NCBI GenBank assembly: GCA_016840245.1
Contig: JAEOST010000443.1
Span: 1-9,773 of the forward strand
Reading direction: 5' to 3'
Length of the DNA stretch: 9,773 nt
Source: Candidatus Thorarchaeota archaeon
GTDB lineage: Archaea > Asgardarchaeota > Thorarchaeia > Thorarchaeales > Thorarchaeaceae
This document shows, one piece after another, positions 1-4,953 of the stretch. Made by a program: the position numbers and the translations under genes. The notes under the pieces are model-generated. The model was not told where the DNA came from, did no database searches, and was given only the letters and a program-made list of their open reading frames with translations. Numbering within the stretch: position 1 is the first letter of the stretch; each line of letters begins with the position of its first letter.

Positions 1-1
1 C

Positions 2-187
2 GTCAGAAAGAAAGTCTTGGATGATCCCAAATCCGATGCAGTTCTCTGTGTGTTCTTTGATGGAGAGAAAAGTTTCGAATGCAGAGTCGAACGGATGGGT
101 CTCCGCAAGGAGTGCTTTGGAAATCTCTACTGGATGGGTGGATTATGTCCTCACTTTCGGGAATTCCTATCTAGGATTGGCGAGTAG
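2..187 (+). CDS. C-terminal end of an unidentified protein (5' truncated by window edge)
   Basis: Reading from base 2 gives 61 codons without a stop, ending in TAG at 185-187; the gene starts outside the window. The visible part is charged and has normal protein character, including VLCVFFDGEKSFECRVERMG and, near the end, NLYWMGGLCPHFREFL. It holds four cysteines and a histidine in a Cys-Pro-His context. That could hint at metal binding, but spacings of 10-11 residues do not match a zinc-ribbon pattern I recognise. I preferred this frame over an overlapping open frame at 21-239, which is Ser-rich and has no ribosome binding site. I cannot name the family. Confidence 0.55.
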   Translation, partial: VRKKVLDDPKSDAVLCVFFDGEKSFECRVERMGLRKECFGNLYWMGGLCPHFREFLSRIGE

Positions 188-262
188 AACCCCCAGTTCT
201 TTCATAATTGATAGTGCTCTAGAATTATCACAAGAGTGATTAGAATAAAACGCGACATATCC

Positions 263-269
263 TTATATT
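263..269 (+). promoter_or_regulatory. Candidate archaeal TATA box for the KaiC/GvpD-like operon
   Basis: TTATATT lies about 45 bp before the ATG at 315. Initiation about 25 bp downstream would give a short leader of roughly 20-25 nt that contains the AGGGG ribosome binding site at 301-305. The stretch 188-314 holds nothing else I can identify. A purine-rich BRE upstream is not obvious. Confidence 0.45.
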
Positions 270-314
270 TCAAAACAAGCGAACTCCATCTGCGCAAGCA
301 AGGGGCTATCTGAG

Positions 315-1697
315 ATGAGCACTGAAGGCTCAATTCCACCTAGAATTAGGGATGCATTAGAGTCTGAATCAGGTTATGTCATTGTGGTGACAGGAAAACC
401 TGGTACAGGAAAGACACTCTTTGTACATGAGGTGTTTAGAGAATTCGAAGATTCATTCCTTATTCTCTCTAATGCTGAATCTACAGCTGTGTCAGAGAAA
501 GAACTCTCTTCCTTACCGAAATGGTCCGAAAGGCATCTTATGGCTCATTATTGGAGGTCCATAGACGAGGCTTCTCTACATGAAGTTCCCTTGCATGAGC
601 AATTGTCTAAACTTCTAGGACATTCCACTGTTTCTGAATCGCACAATGTAGTGATCATAGACTCATGGACAGACTTCATGATGCCTGTGGGTACAGAATT
701 CAGGTACGAGGTTCAACAATCGTTGATCTTTGCAGCAAGGAATGAGGGGAAGAAGTTAGTCCTTGTCACTGAAGGTGACTGGGAAGAGAAGTTTCAACGT
801 CCTCTACATCATTCTTCAGATGCAATAGTACGATTGAAGAAGCTCCGTGAAGACCAGCGAATGTATAGACAGATGACCATTGAGAAGATGCGTTCGATGC
901 CTTTGAAGCAAGACACCTTCTTGTTCACGCTGAATAATGGTCGTTTAACCTATGTGCCCTGGCACGTACATCAATTTCCACCGATTACTGTGGAACGAGA
1001 ACCAATCGACGATCCGTCGCCTGATAGAATCTCTACTGGTAATCGTAGCCTTGATGGAATATTAGGGGGTGGTTTTCAGAAGGGAATGCTCAGTCTCATT
1101 GAGGTTGAGAACCTTGCAGCACCCTATCTGGAAACAATCTACATCCCATTCCTATCAAACCATCTTCAACTTGGCAGACCTGCAGTCATCCTATTGCCTG
1201 AGGGATGGTCACCTGACCAGTTTGTTCGTTGTTTAAGCCATTTTCTTGATTCTAAGCTTGTTGAGAAACAGGTTGTCTTTTTCGGAAGGCATGCCTTGGG
1301 ACAACTGGACAATGTTCGAACCATAGACGATGACCCTTGGAAGACACTCCAGGAGATTCGATATGAAGCAACTCAGTTAGAACGTCAGTTTAACACAGAG
1401 GCTACTGAACTTTTCTCATTGGATACTCTTGAAAATAAATACGGAGTGACCGATGTCAAAGGAATGATGGCGGAGATTACTGCATCTTTGCCTGCCACCA
1501 AGCGAACAACGGTGAGCATTCTGGGTGAGCAACAGAGTTTGAAGAGTGGTTCAATCGCCTATAGTGTGCATCTTCGAGTACAGGAGCTAAGTGGAGTCCT
1601 GAGCGTTTGTGGAGTCAATCCACGGACAAACTACCTTGCAGTGAGACCTTTGCTATCAAAGGGCTTTCTGGATTACGATCTTGTACCTATTGTATAG
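315..1697 (+). CDS. KaiC/GvpD-like P-loop ATPase with a degenerate second RecA-like domain
   Basis: This 460-residue protein has two RecA/KaiC-type halves. The N-terminal half has a textbook Walker A, GKPGTGKT at residues 27-34, right after the first beta strand, and a Walker B-like strand NVVIID ending at Asp116. It should bind and probably hydrolyse ATP. The second half opens with the KaiC-style lead-in STGNRSLDGILGGGFQKG (about 240-257), but the P-loop slot that follows reads SLIEVENLAAPYLE with no GKT, so this domain is probably catalytically dead. The N-terminal layout resembles archaeal GvpD, a P-loop regulator of gas vesicle genes, but no gas vesicle genes are in view and I infer no such role. 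The ATG at 315 follows AGGGG at 301-305 with 9 nt spacing. It is first in a run of closely spaced genes ending at 2900, one of them a receiver domain, so a signalling role is likely. Family call is fairly sure; function is inference. Confidence 0.8.
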   Translation: MSTEGSIPPRIRDALESESGYVIVVTGKPGTGKTLFVHEVFREFEDSFLILSNAESTAVSEKELSSLPKWSERHLMAHYWRSIDEASLHEVPLHEQLSKLLGHSTVSESHNVVIIDSWTDFMMPVGTEFRYEVQQSLIFAARNEGKKLVLVTEGDWEEKFQRPLHHSSDAIVRLKKLREDQRMYRQMTIEKMRSMPLKQDTFLFTLNNGRLTYVPWHVHQFPPITVEREPIDDPSPDRISTGNRSLDGILGGGFQKGMLSLIEVENLAAPYLETIYIPFLSNHLQLGRPAVILLPEGWSPDQFVRCLSHFLDSKLVEKQVVFFGRHALGQLDNVRTIDDDPWKTLQEIRYEATQLERQFNTEATELFSLDTLENKYGVTDVKGMMAEITASLPATKRTTVSILGEQQSLKSGSIAYSVHLRVQELSGVLSVCGVNPRTNYLAVRPLLSKGFLDYDLVPIV

Positions 1698-1701
1698 AGG
1701 T
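1697..1701 (+). promoter_or_regulatory. Ribosome binding site for the 33-codon ORF
   Basis: GAGGT overlaps the last base of the preceding TAG stop and sits 8 nt before the ATG at 1710. Its strength and spacing are the main reason for calling the small ORF downstream a gene. Confidence 0.5.
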
Positions 1702-1709
1702 CTACAAAG

Positions 1710-1811
1710 ATGAAGTCACGATGTCACAAGCAGAAGCCTAATCTTCTCTTCCCCGGAGAAGACGAGTACTTCAGACTTCATCAGAACATCCTAAACACCT
1801 ACCACCGGTGA
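1710..1811 (+). CDS. Small hydrophilic protein, 33 residues, unknown function
   Basis: A 33-codon ORF fills the gap between the KaiC-like ATPase and the response regulator. It starts with MKSRCHKQK, has LFPGEDEYFRLHQ in the middle and ends NILNTYHR. It begins 12 nt after the upstream stop behind a good GAGGT ribosome binding site. Its TGA (1809-1811) lies 5 nt before the ATG of the receiver gene and overlaps that gene's ribosome binding site, an arrangement typical of translational coupling. The peptide is soluble, with basic residues at the N-terminus and no membrane segment. I recognise no family. It may be a small partner of the ATPase or receiver, or a leader peptide whose translation controls the receiver gene. 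A 9-bp inverted repeat (1709-1717 with 1774-1782) also falls inside it. Good signals and position support it; lack of a known homologue keeps confidence moderate. Confidence 0.5.
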   Translation: MKSRCHKQKPNLLFPGEDEYFRLHQNILNTYHR

Positions 1812-1812
1812 T
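1807..1812 (+). promoter_or_regulatory. Ribosome binding site deciding the receiver start
   Basis: GGTGAT matches the end of the AGGAGGTGAT consensus and lies 4 nt before the ATG at 1817. It overlaps the stop of the 33-codon ORF. An in-frame GTG at 1808 lies inside this motif and has no site of its own, so the ATG is preferred. Confidence 0.45.
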
Positions 1813-1816
1813 AGAC

Positions 1817-2200
1817 ATGAACAACAACATCAAGAAAATACTAGTCGTCGACGATGAACAGATGACCACAGATCTAGCAAAGACATTCCTTGAGAAACAC
1901 GATTTCGAGGTGGTAGTAGCAAGTGATGGGGAAGAAGCATTGACACTCGCACATGAACAGGTTCCTGACCTGATTCTACTCGATGTGATGCTTCCCACAA
2001 TCGACGGTTTTGAAGTCTGCAAGAGATTGAAAGATCATGCTGCTTTCAAAAATACTCCAATTCTGATGTTCACTGCTAAGGGCCTTAGTAGTGATGTCGA
2101 ACGAGGAGAAGCTGCTGGTGCAGACGAATATATCGTTAAACCCTTCTCGGGTAAGGCTCTAGTGGCTACAATTAGAAAACATCTTGGACTAAGTGAATGA
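1817..2200 (+). CDS. Stand-alone CheY-like response regulator receiver
   Basis: This 127-residue protein is a single receiver domain with no output domain. The acidic pocket is Asp12-Asp13 (VVDDE), the phosphoacceptor is Asp56 in LILLDVMLP, the switch Thr is Thr86 in MFTAKG, and the conserved Lys is Lys108 in YIVKPF. All catalytic residues are present, so it should be phosphorylated by a histidine kinase, but none is in the window. Length is normal for a CheY/Spo0F-type single-domain protein. ATG at 1817 is chosen because of GGTGAT just upstream; GTG at 1808 would add three residues. It sits between a KaiC-like ATPase and a P-loop-less KaiC-like protein, which suggests that phosphorylation controls an interaction with one of them. 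That last point is inference. Confidence 0.92.
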   Translation: MNNNIKKILVVDDEQMTTDLAKTFLEKHDFEVVVASDGEEALTLAHEQVPDLILLDVMLPTIDGFEVCKRLKDHAAFKNTPILMFTAKGLSSDVERGEAAGADEYIVKPFSGKALVATIRKHLGLSE

Positions 2201-2216
2201 GTGAGTGTGTTATCAT

Positions 2217-2900
2217 ATGCGTGAAGAACCATTTGACCAAATCGGTTCAAAGTACAGCATAGTAGATAATCTACTAACTAGACCACCAAAGGGCTATGTT
2301 TTCTTAGTTATGGCTTCTCAGGATAGCCATTATGACCTCTTCATGCTCACTCTCATCAGAAGAGCACTTGAGATGGGTCTTTCAACACTCGAGGTTGTGA
2401 CTGAAGCAAGAAATCGCTCCCTCATGACCGAACTCGCAGAGATGCAGGGCAATGGCTTCAAGATAATGGAAGTTGGTTATGGTCAAAACACCCTTGGAGA
2501 GTTCACTTGCTCTCCACACCTACATGAGATCAATATACAACTTAGAAGTCTGAGAAAGGATATGATGCCTAATCTCATTACATTTGAAGGACTGACACCA
2601 CTCCTGATTGATTTCTCTGCTCGCGATGTCGTGCAGTTCTTCAAGGAGTGTGTGGAGGAGAGTATCAAGATTGGCTCCAATGAGTTCTATCTTGTCCATG
2701 CAGAAACCGCTGACGAAGTCACAATTAACCAGTTATTCTCACTCGCTCAAGGTATCATTACACTCACAACAGCCCGTGGGAAACACTACCTCACAGTGAA
2801 GAAATCAAAGGGAGTTGAGCTTCCCTACAATCCAATTGAATACGTCCCAAGTATGTCAAGTGAGAAAAGATCAGATTGGAAAATTATTTGGAACTGGTAG
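2217..2900 (+). CDS. KaiC/RecA-fold pseudo-ATPase lacking Walker A and B
   Basis: The 227-residue protein follows the KaiC pattern along its length but has lost the nucleotide site. GYVFLVMASQDSHYD (about 26-40) lines up with the strand, P-loop and helix of KaiC, yet no GxxxxGK[ST] is present. NLITFEGLTPLL (119-130) lines up with the Walker B region, usually VIDSLTPLL, but the Asp is replaced. The following helix, the FYLVHAE strand and the LAQGIITLTT strand continue the fold. Archaea are known to encode inactivated RecA-superfamily proteins linked to signal transduction; this looks like a member. ATG at 2217 is 16 nt after the receiver stop; a GTG at 2205 would add four residues, and neither start has a clear ribosome binding site. 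Co-transcription with the receiver is very likely. The fold call is by eye, without a profile search. Confidence 0.7.
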   Translation: MREEPFDQIGSKYSIVDNLLTRPPKGYVFLVMASQDSHYDLFMLTLIRRALEMGLSTLEVVTEARNRSLMTELAEMQGNGFKIMEVGYGQNTLGEFTCSPHLHEINIQLRSLRKDMMPNLITFEGLTPLLIDFSARDVVQFFKECVEESIKIGSNEFYLVHAETADEVTINQLFSLAQGIITLTTARGKHYLTVKKSKGVELPYNPIEYVPSMSSEKRSDWKIIWNW

Positions 2901-2902
2901 CA

Positions 2903-3619
2903 CTACTCGAGATCAACAACAATATCATCTTCAGAGTCTTTCTTCTTCTTTACAATTTGAGGTCTACCTGACAGCATGCTTTCAAACAGTTTGAGAGCCT
3001 CTTGGACAGTACTTGCCCATGCATCATCTCGTTCTTCAACGGAATCATCAACCTGTTGACGGATTGGGTCTATCAAAGACCGTACTTTTTGACAGCTCTC
3101 TTCATCCCAGTTTGCATGTTCCATAATGAGCTCAATCTGGTGAATTATCTTGCTTCGGAGAGACGCGAATCGCATCCTTTCTACATCTAGATTCTCAAGA
3201 CGTTTGTTGACCTTCCCAAGTTCTCGGAGGAGTTTCTTAACCGCTGCGACATCAGGTCTGGCTTCAGGAATTATGAACCCTTGAGGTACAATGAGACGTC
3301 TCCCTGTCCTACCGTGACTCGTTACCCTGACAGCAAATGAACCTGGAAGGATAGTTGTGGACAGACCAAATCGAACATTGAGCCTATAATAGACCCTGTC
3401 AGGACCTACTTCACTCTCTCCGTGTTGTCGTTCCACTAGACCTGCTTCTTGCAGTGCTTCAAGATGCTTGAATACACCTCGTGGTGTCAACCCTAGGACT
3501 TTGCTTAACTCATAGGGGTACCTCTCTCCTTGTGCAAGGAGTTGGAGGATCCTCCGACGGGTTTCATTTCCTAGAGCCTTGAAAACTCTGTCAAGGTCAC
3601 CTGGTCCTTCTTGTGACAT
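2903..3619 (-). CDS. ArsR-type winged-helix transcriptional regulator with helical C-terminal extension
   Basis: The 238-residue protein begins with a winged-helix DNA-binding domain at about residues 10-85. DRVFKALGNETRRRILQLL is the typical ArsR-like first helix; the recognition helix is around LTPRGVFKHLEALQEAGLVE; the wing ends with DRVYYRL. The remainder is a strand-rich linker (about 86-118), then long charged helices (about 120-215), probably for dimerisation, then a Lys-rich and Asp/Glu-rich tail. It has a single cysteine (Cys176) and no ELCVCD-type motif, so classical ArsR metal sensing is unlikely. A TGA lies in frame 6 nt before the ATG, fixing the start, yet no good ribosome binding site precedes it; coupling to an upstream small ORF is possible. 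Two inverted repeats upstream suggest autoregulation. It is convergent with the pseudo-KaiC gene. Confidence 0.88.
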   Translation of the reverse strand: MSQEGPGDLDRVFKALGNETRRRILQLLAQGERYPYELSKVLGLTPRGVFKHLEALQEAGLVERQHGESEVGPDRVYYRLNVRFGLSTTILPGSFAVRVTSHGRTGRRLIVPQGFIIPEARPDVAAVKKLLRELGKVNKRLENLDVERMRFASLRSKIIHQIELIMEHANWDEESCQKVRSLIDPIRQQVDDSVEERDDAWASTVQEALKLFESMLSGRPQIVKKKKDSEDDIVVDLE

Positions 3620-3645
3620 CCTTCATCATCATTCCGCTGGTCGAA

Positions 3646-3786
3646 TCAGAGATACTCAACAGTCTCCCAAATTCCATAGAGAAATGTGATCCACTTGATG
3701 AAGAGCTCATCAGGCTGCCAAAAAGCAATTCCTGATGTTGACGCCCATTCCGGGAATATTTCTTGGTTTTGTGAATACAGTTCCAT
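3646..3786 (-). CDS. Possible small protein, 46 residues, upstream of the ArsR-type gene
   Basis: A 46-codon ORF starts at an ATG (3786) preceded by GGAG at 3795-3798 with 8 nt spacing, and ends 26 nt before the ArsR-type start. The product begins MELYSQNQEIFPEW and ends with an aromatic-rich stretch, FIKWITFLYGIWETVEYL, which could be an amphipathic or membrane-associated helix. The frame stays open further upstream to an ATG at 3852 and a TTG at 3861, but those have no ribosome binding site and lie among the inverted repeats. Codon choice toward the 3' end looks like coding sequence. I recognise no family. If it is not a gene, then 3620-3920 is about 300 bp of non-coding leader and control sequence. 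Confidence 0.38.
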   Translation of the reverse strand: MELYSQNQEIFPEWASTSGIAFWQPDELFIKWITFLYGIWETVEYL

Positions 3787-3810
3787 TACATGTTCTCCAA
3801 TAAATGGTTG

Positions 3811-3831
3811 ATATCTCGATTCTAGAGATAT
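3811..3831. repeat. Inverted repeat ATATCTC-N7-GAGATAT
   Basis: Perfect 7-bp arms at 3811-3817 and 3825-3831 surround a 7-nt spacer. It lies just upstream (on the minus strand) of the ribosome binding site of the possible 46-residue ORF, downstream of a weak TATA-like GTTATACTC near 3837-3845. The size and symmetry fit an operator for a dimeric winged-helix protein; binding is inference. Confidence 0.5.
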
Positions 3832-3867
3832 TGATTGAGTATAACAACCCATCAGAATCAAGCATAT

Positions 3868-3891
3868 CTAAGATACCCGTTGGTATCTTAG
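3868..3891. repeat. Perfect 10-bp inverted repeat CTAAGATACC-CGTT-GGTATCTTAG
   Basis: Arms at 3868-3877 and 3882-3891 are perfectly complementary, with a 4-nt loop. It lies between the stop of the 105-residue gene and the ArsR-type region, both on the minus strand. It could be an operator for the ArsR-type protein, a transcript hairpin ending the upstream gene, or both. No oligo-T follows on the minus strand, so I favour an operator. The half-site TATCT resembles the arms of the other inverted repeat at 3811-3831. Confidence 0.6.
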
Positions 3892-3892
3892 C

Positions 3893-3906
3893 ATTTAAGG
3901 GTTTTC
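3893..3906 (-). promoter_or_regulatory. Candidate TATA/BRE element for the ArsR-type operon
   Basis: On the minus strand the sequence reads AAAACCCTTAAATG directly before the 10-bp inverted repeat. Initiation about 25 bp downstream would fall inside the repeat, the usual place for a repressor site. It is a weak match to a consensus archaeal promoter. Confidence 0.3.
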
Positions 3907-3920
3907 ACATGTCCATGGAG

Positions 3921-4238
3921 TTACGGATTAGATTTTTTCCGTTCACTGGTTTTTCGTTCTACTAAATCCGCTGGATTCATTGATCCCGAACTTCTATACC
4001 GCTCAAGAAGTGTATCACCTTTCTCGTATATTGGTCCTTGGCCAGTGAGGAATCCTGTGGACACTCCATCCTTAGTCTTGATAACTGGTCGGGATGCTTT
4101 CATCATGAGAAACCGCAGGAACTCAAGATCTGTGACTTTTCTACCCATTTTACGTTGGTAACGCATCTTTTCTTCTTCCCATGTCAAAATATCGTGTTCT
4201 GTGAGTCCTTTGAACAGTTTATTCTTGAGTTCGCCCAT
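3921..4238 (-). CDS. Small charged protein of unknown function, 105 residues
   Basis: The 105-residue product is strongly charged and has no signal peptide or membrane segment. The N-terminal half, with LTEHDILTWEEEKMRY then KMGRKVTDLEFLRFLMM (about residues 12-48), looks helical and could pack as a small helical domain; its LT-EE and GRKVTD-LRFL spacing faintly recalls ribbon-helix-helix proteins, but no basic strand precedes it and I do not assign that. The C-terminal half ends in a Lys/Arg-rich tail (VERKTSERKKSNP). The ATG at 4238 has an excellent GAGGAG ribosome binding site 8 nt upstream, and a TATA-like box stands at 4282-4288, so it is probably transcribed on its own. An in-frame TGA shortly upstream limits the start. 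No family recognised. Confidence 0.75.
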   Translation of the reverse strand: MGELKNKLFKGLTEHDILTWEEEKMRYQRKMGRKVTDLEFLRFLMMKASRPVIKTKDGVSTGFLTGQGPIYEKGDTLLERYRSSGSMNPADLVERKTSERKKSNP

Positions 4239-4246
4239 TTGTAATT

Positions 4247-4252
4247 CTCCTC
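4247..4252 (-). promoter_or_regulatory. Strong ribosome binding site for the 105-residue protein
   Basis: GAGGAG on the minus strand sits 8 nt before the ATG at 4238. It is among the best ribosome binding sites in the window. Confidence 0.7.
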
Positions 4253-4281
4253 AGAGTTAACCATTCTAACCCAAATGTACA

Positions 4282-4288
4282 CTATATT
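4282..4288 (-). promoter_or_regulatory. Candidate TATA box for the 105-residue protein gene
   Basis: On the minus strand AATATAG lies about 45 bp before the ATG at 4238. Initiation 25 bp downstream would give a leader of about 20 nt containing the GAGGAG site. The spacing supports an independent promoter. Confidence 0.4.
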
Positions 4289-4331
4289 CTCTTGTGATAC
4301 CTAGGGAATACCAAAGTGAGAATGATAGGTT

Positions 4332-4940
4332 TCATAGCTTTGGAAAAATGCGCCCAGTCTTCTTTTTGTACTCTTCATATTCAGAGCCAAATTGCTCAAC
4401 CATCATTCGTTCTTCATCTTTCATACGTAAATATGTCAGAGGTACTCCAAGAATTGCGAAAATGATGAGGGGAATGTTTGCAGTGAGTAGAATCATTCCC
4501 AGATTGTTCAGATTGTGAGCTGAATACAGCGGGTGTCGGACTCTACTATAGGGACCAGAAGTAACAAGTTTCTGTTCAGTTTTTGTTTCAAGTGCATAGG
4601 AGTAGTGCTTGCCAAGTATTTGGTGAACCCAGGACATTAATGGAATCGTTATGACCATTATTCCGGCTCCCAACCAGTAAACCCAATATGGGAAAATCAG
4701 ATCCGCCCAACCCATCCACACCGGTCCCCAAGCGTACAACAGTATCAAAATTAACTCGACATAGGTCAATATTATCAAAAGACTCCCCGAAATACCCTCC
4801 TTCTTCATGGCGGCACGTCGTTCCTTTCTTGAACGAGGGGCATAAGGGTCTCTAGTCTTTCTTACGTAATAGATTCTGACTATCCAAAATACTACAAATA
4901 ACAGGATGAACGTGATACGGTAGACAAGCTCAGCCGCCAT
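4332..4940 (-). CDS. Isoprenylcysteine carboxyl methyltransferase-like membrane methyltransferase
   Basis: This 202-residue integral membrane protein carries the family signature in its C-terminal half: LVTSGPYSRVRHPLY (125-139), where the GPY...RHPxY segment binds S-adenosylmethionine, then Glu176-Glu177 and the closing FGSEYEEYKKKTGRIFP (184-200). Hydrophobic segments lie at about 5-25, 52-72, 82-104 and 145-170, with a basic loop around 27-47. The family (ICMT and phospholipid N-methyltransferase relatives) methylates small or lipid-linked acceptors at the membrane; the substrate cannot be told from sequence, and most prokaryotic members do not act on prenylated proteins. It starts 12 nt after the DUF389 gene stop, with GGGAG overlapping that stop, so the two are co-transcribed and may be translationally coupled. 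Confidence 0.85.
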   Translation of the reverse strand: MAAELVYRITFILLFVVFWIVRIYYVRKTRDPYAPRSRKERRAAMKKEGISGSLLIILTYVELILILLYAWGPVWMGWADLIFPYWVYWLGAGIMVITIPLMSWVHQILGKHYSYALETKTEQKLVTSGPYSRVRHPLYSAHNLNNLGMILLTANIPLIIFAILGVPLTYLRMKDEERMMVEQFGSEYEEYKKKTGRIFPKL

Positions 4941-4948
4941 TAGGGGGA

Positions 4949-4953
4949 CTCCC
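4949..4953 (-). promoter_or_regulatory. Ribosome binding site of the methyltransferase, overlapping the DUF389 stop
   Basis: GGGAG on the minus strand begins in the TAG stop of the preceding gene and lies 8 nt before the ATG at 4940. The overlap supports coupled translation. Confidence 0.5.

Noticed and set aside
21..239. A 72-codon open frame at the left edge
   Set aside because: Ser-rich, without a ribosome binding site, and overlapping the frame at 2-187, which has better protein character and continues from outside the window.
315..1697. Gas vesicle operon regulator (true GvpD)
   Set aside because: The N-terminal P-loop domain is similar in style, but no gas vesicle structural genes are present and the second half is KaiC-like, so only family likeness is claimed.
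1771..2022. A minus-strand Ser-rich open frame across the receiver start
   Set aside because: It is antisense to a receiver with all conserved residues and has no start signals.
3868..3891. Intrinsic terminator reading of the perfect inverted repeat
   Set aside because: No T-run follows on the minus strand and the loop-stem is A/T-containing; an operator fits the neighbouring regulator better, though dual use is not excluded.
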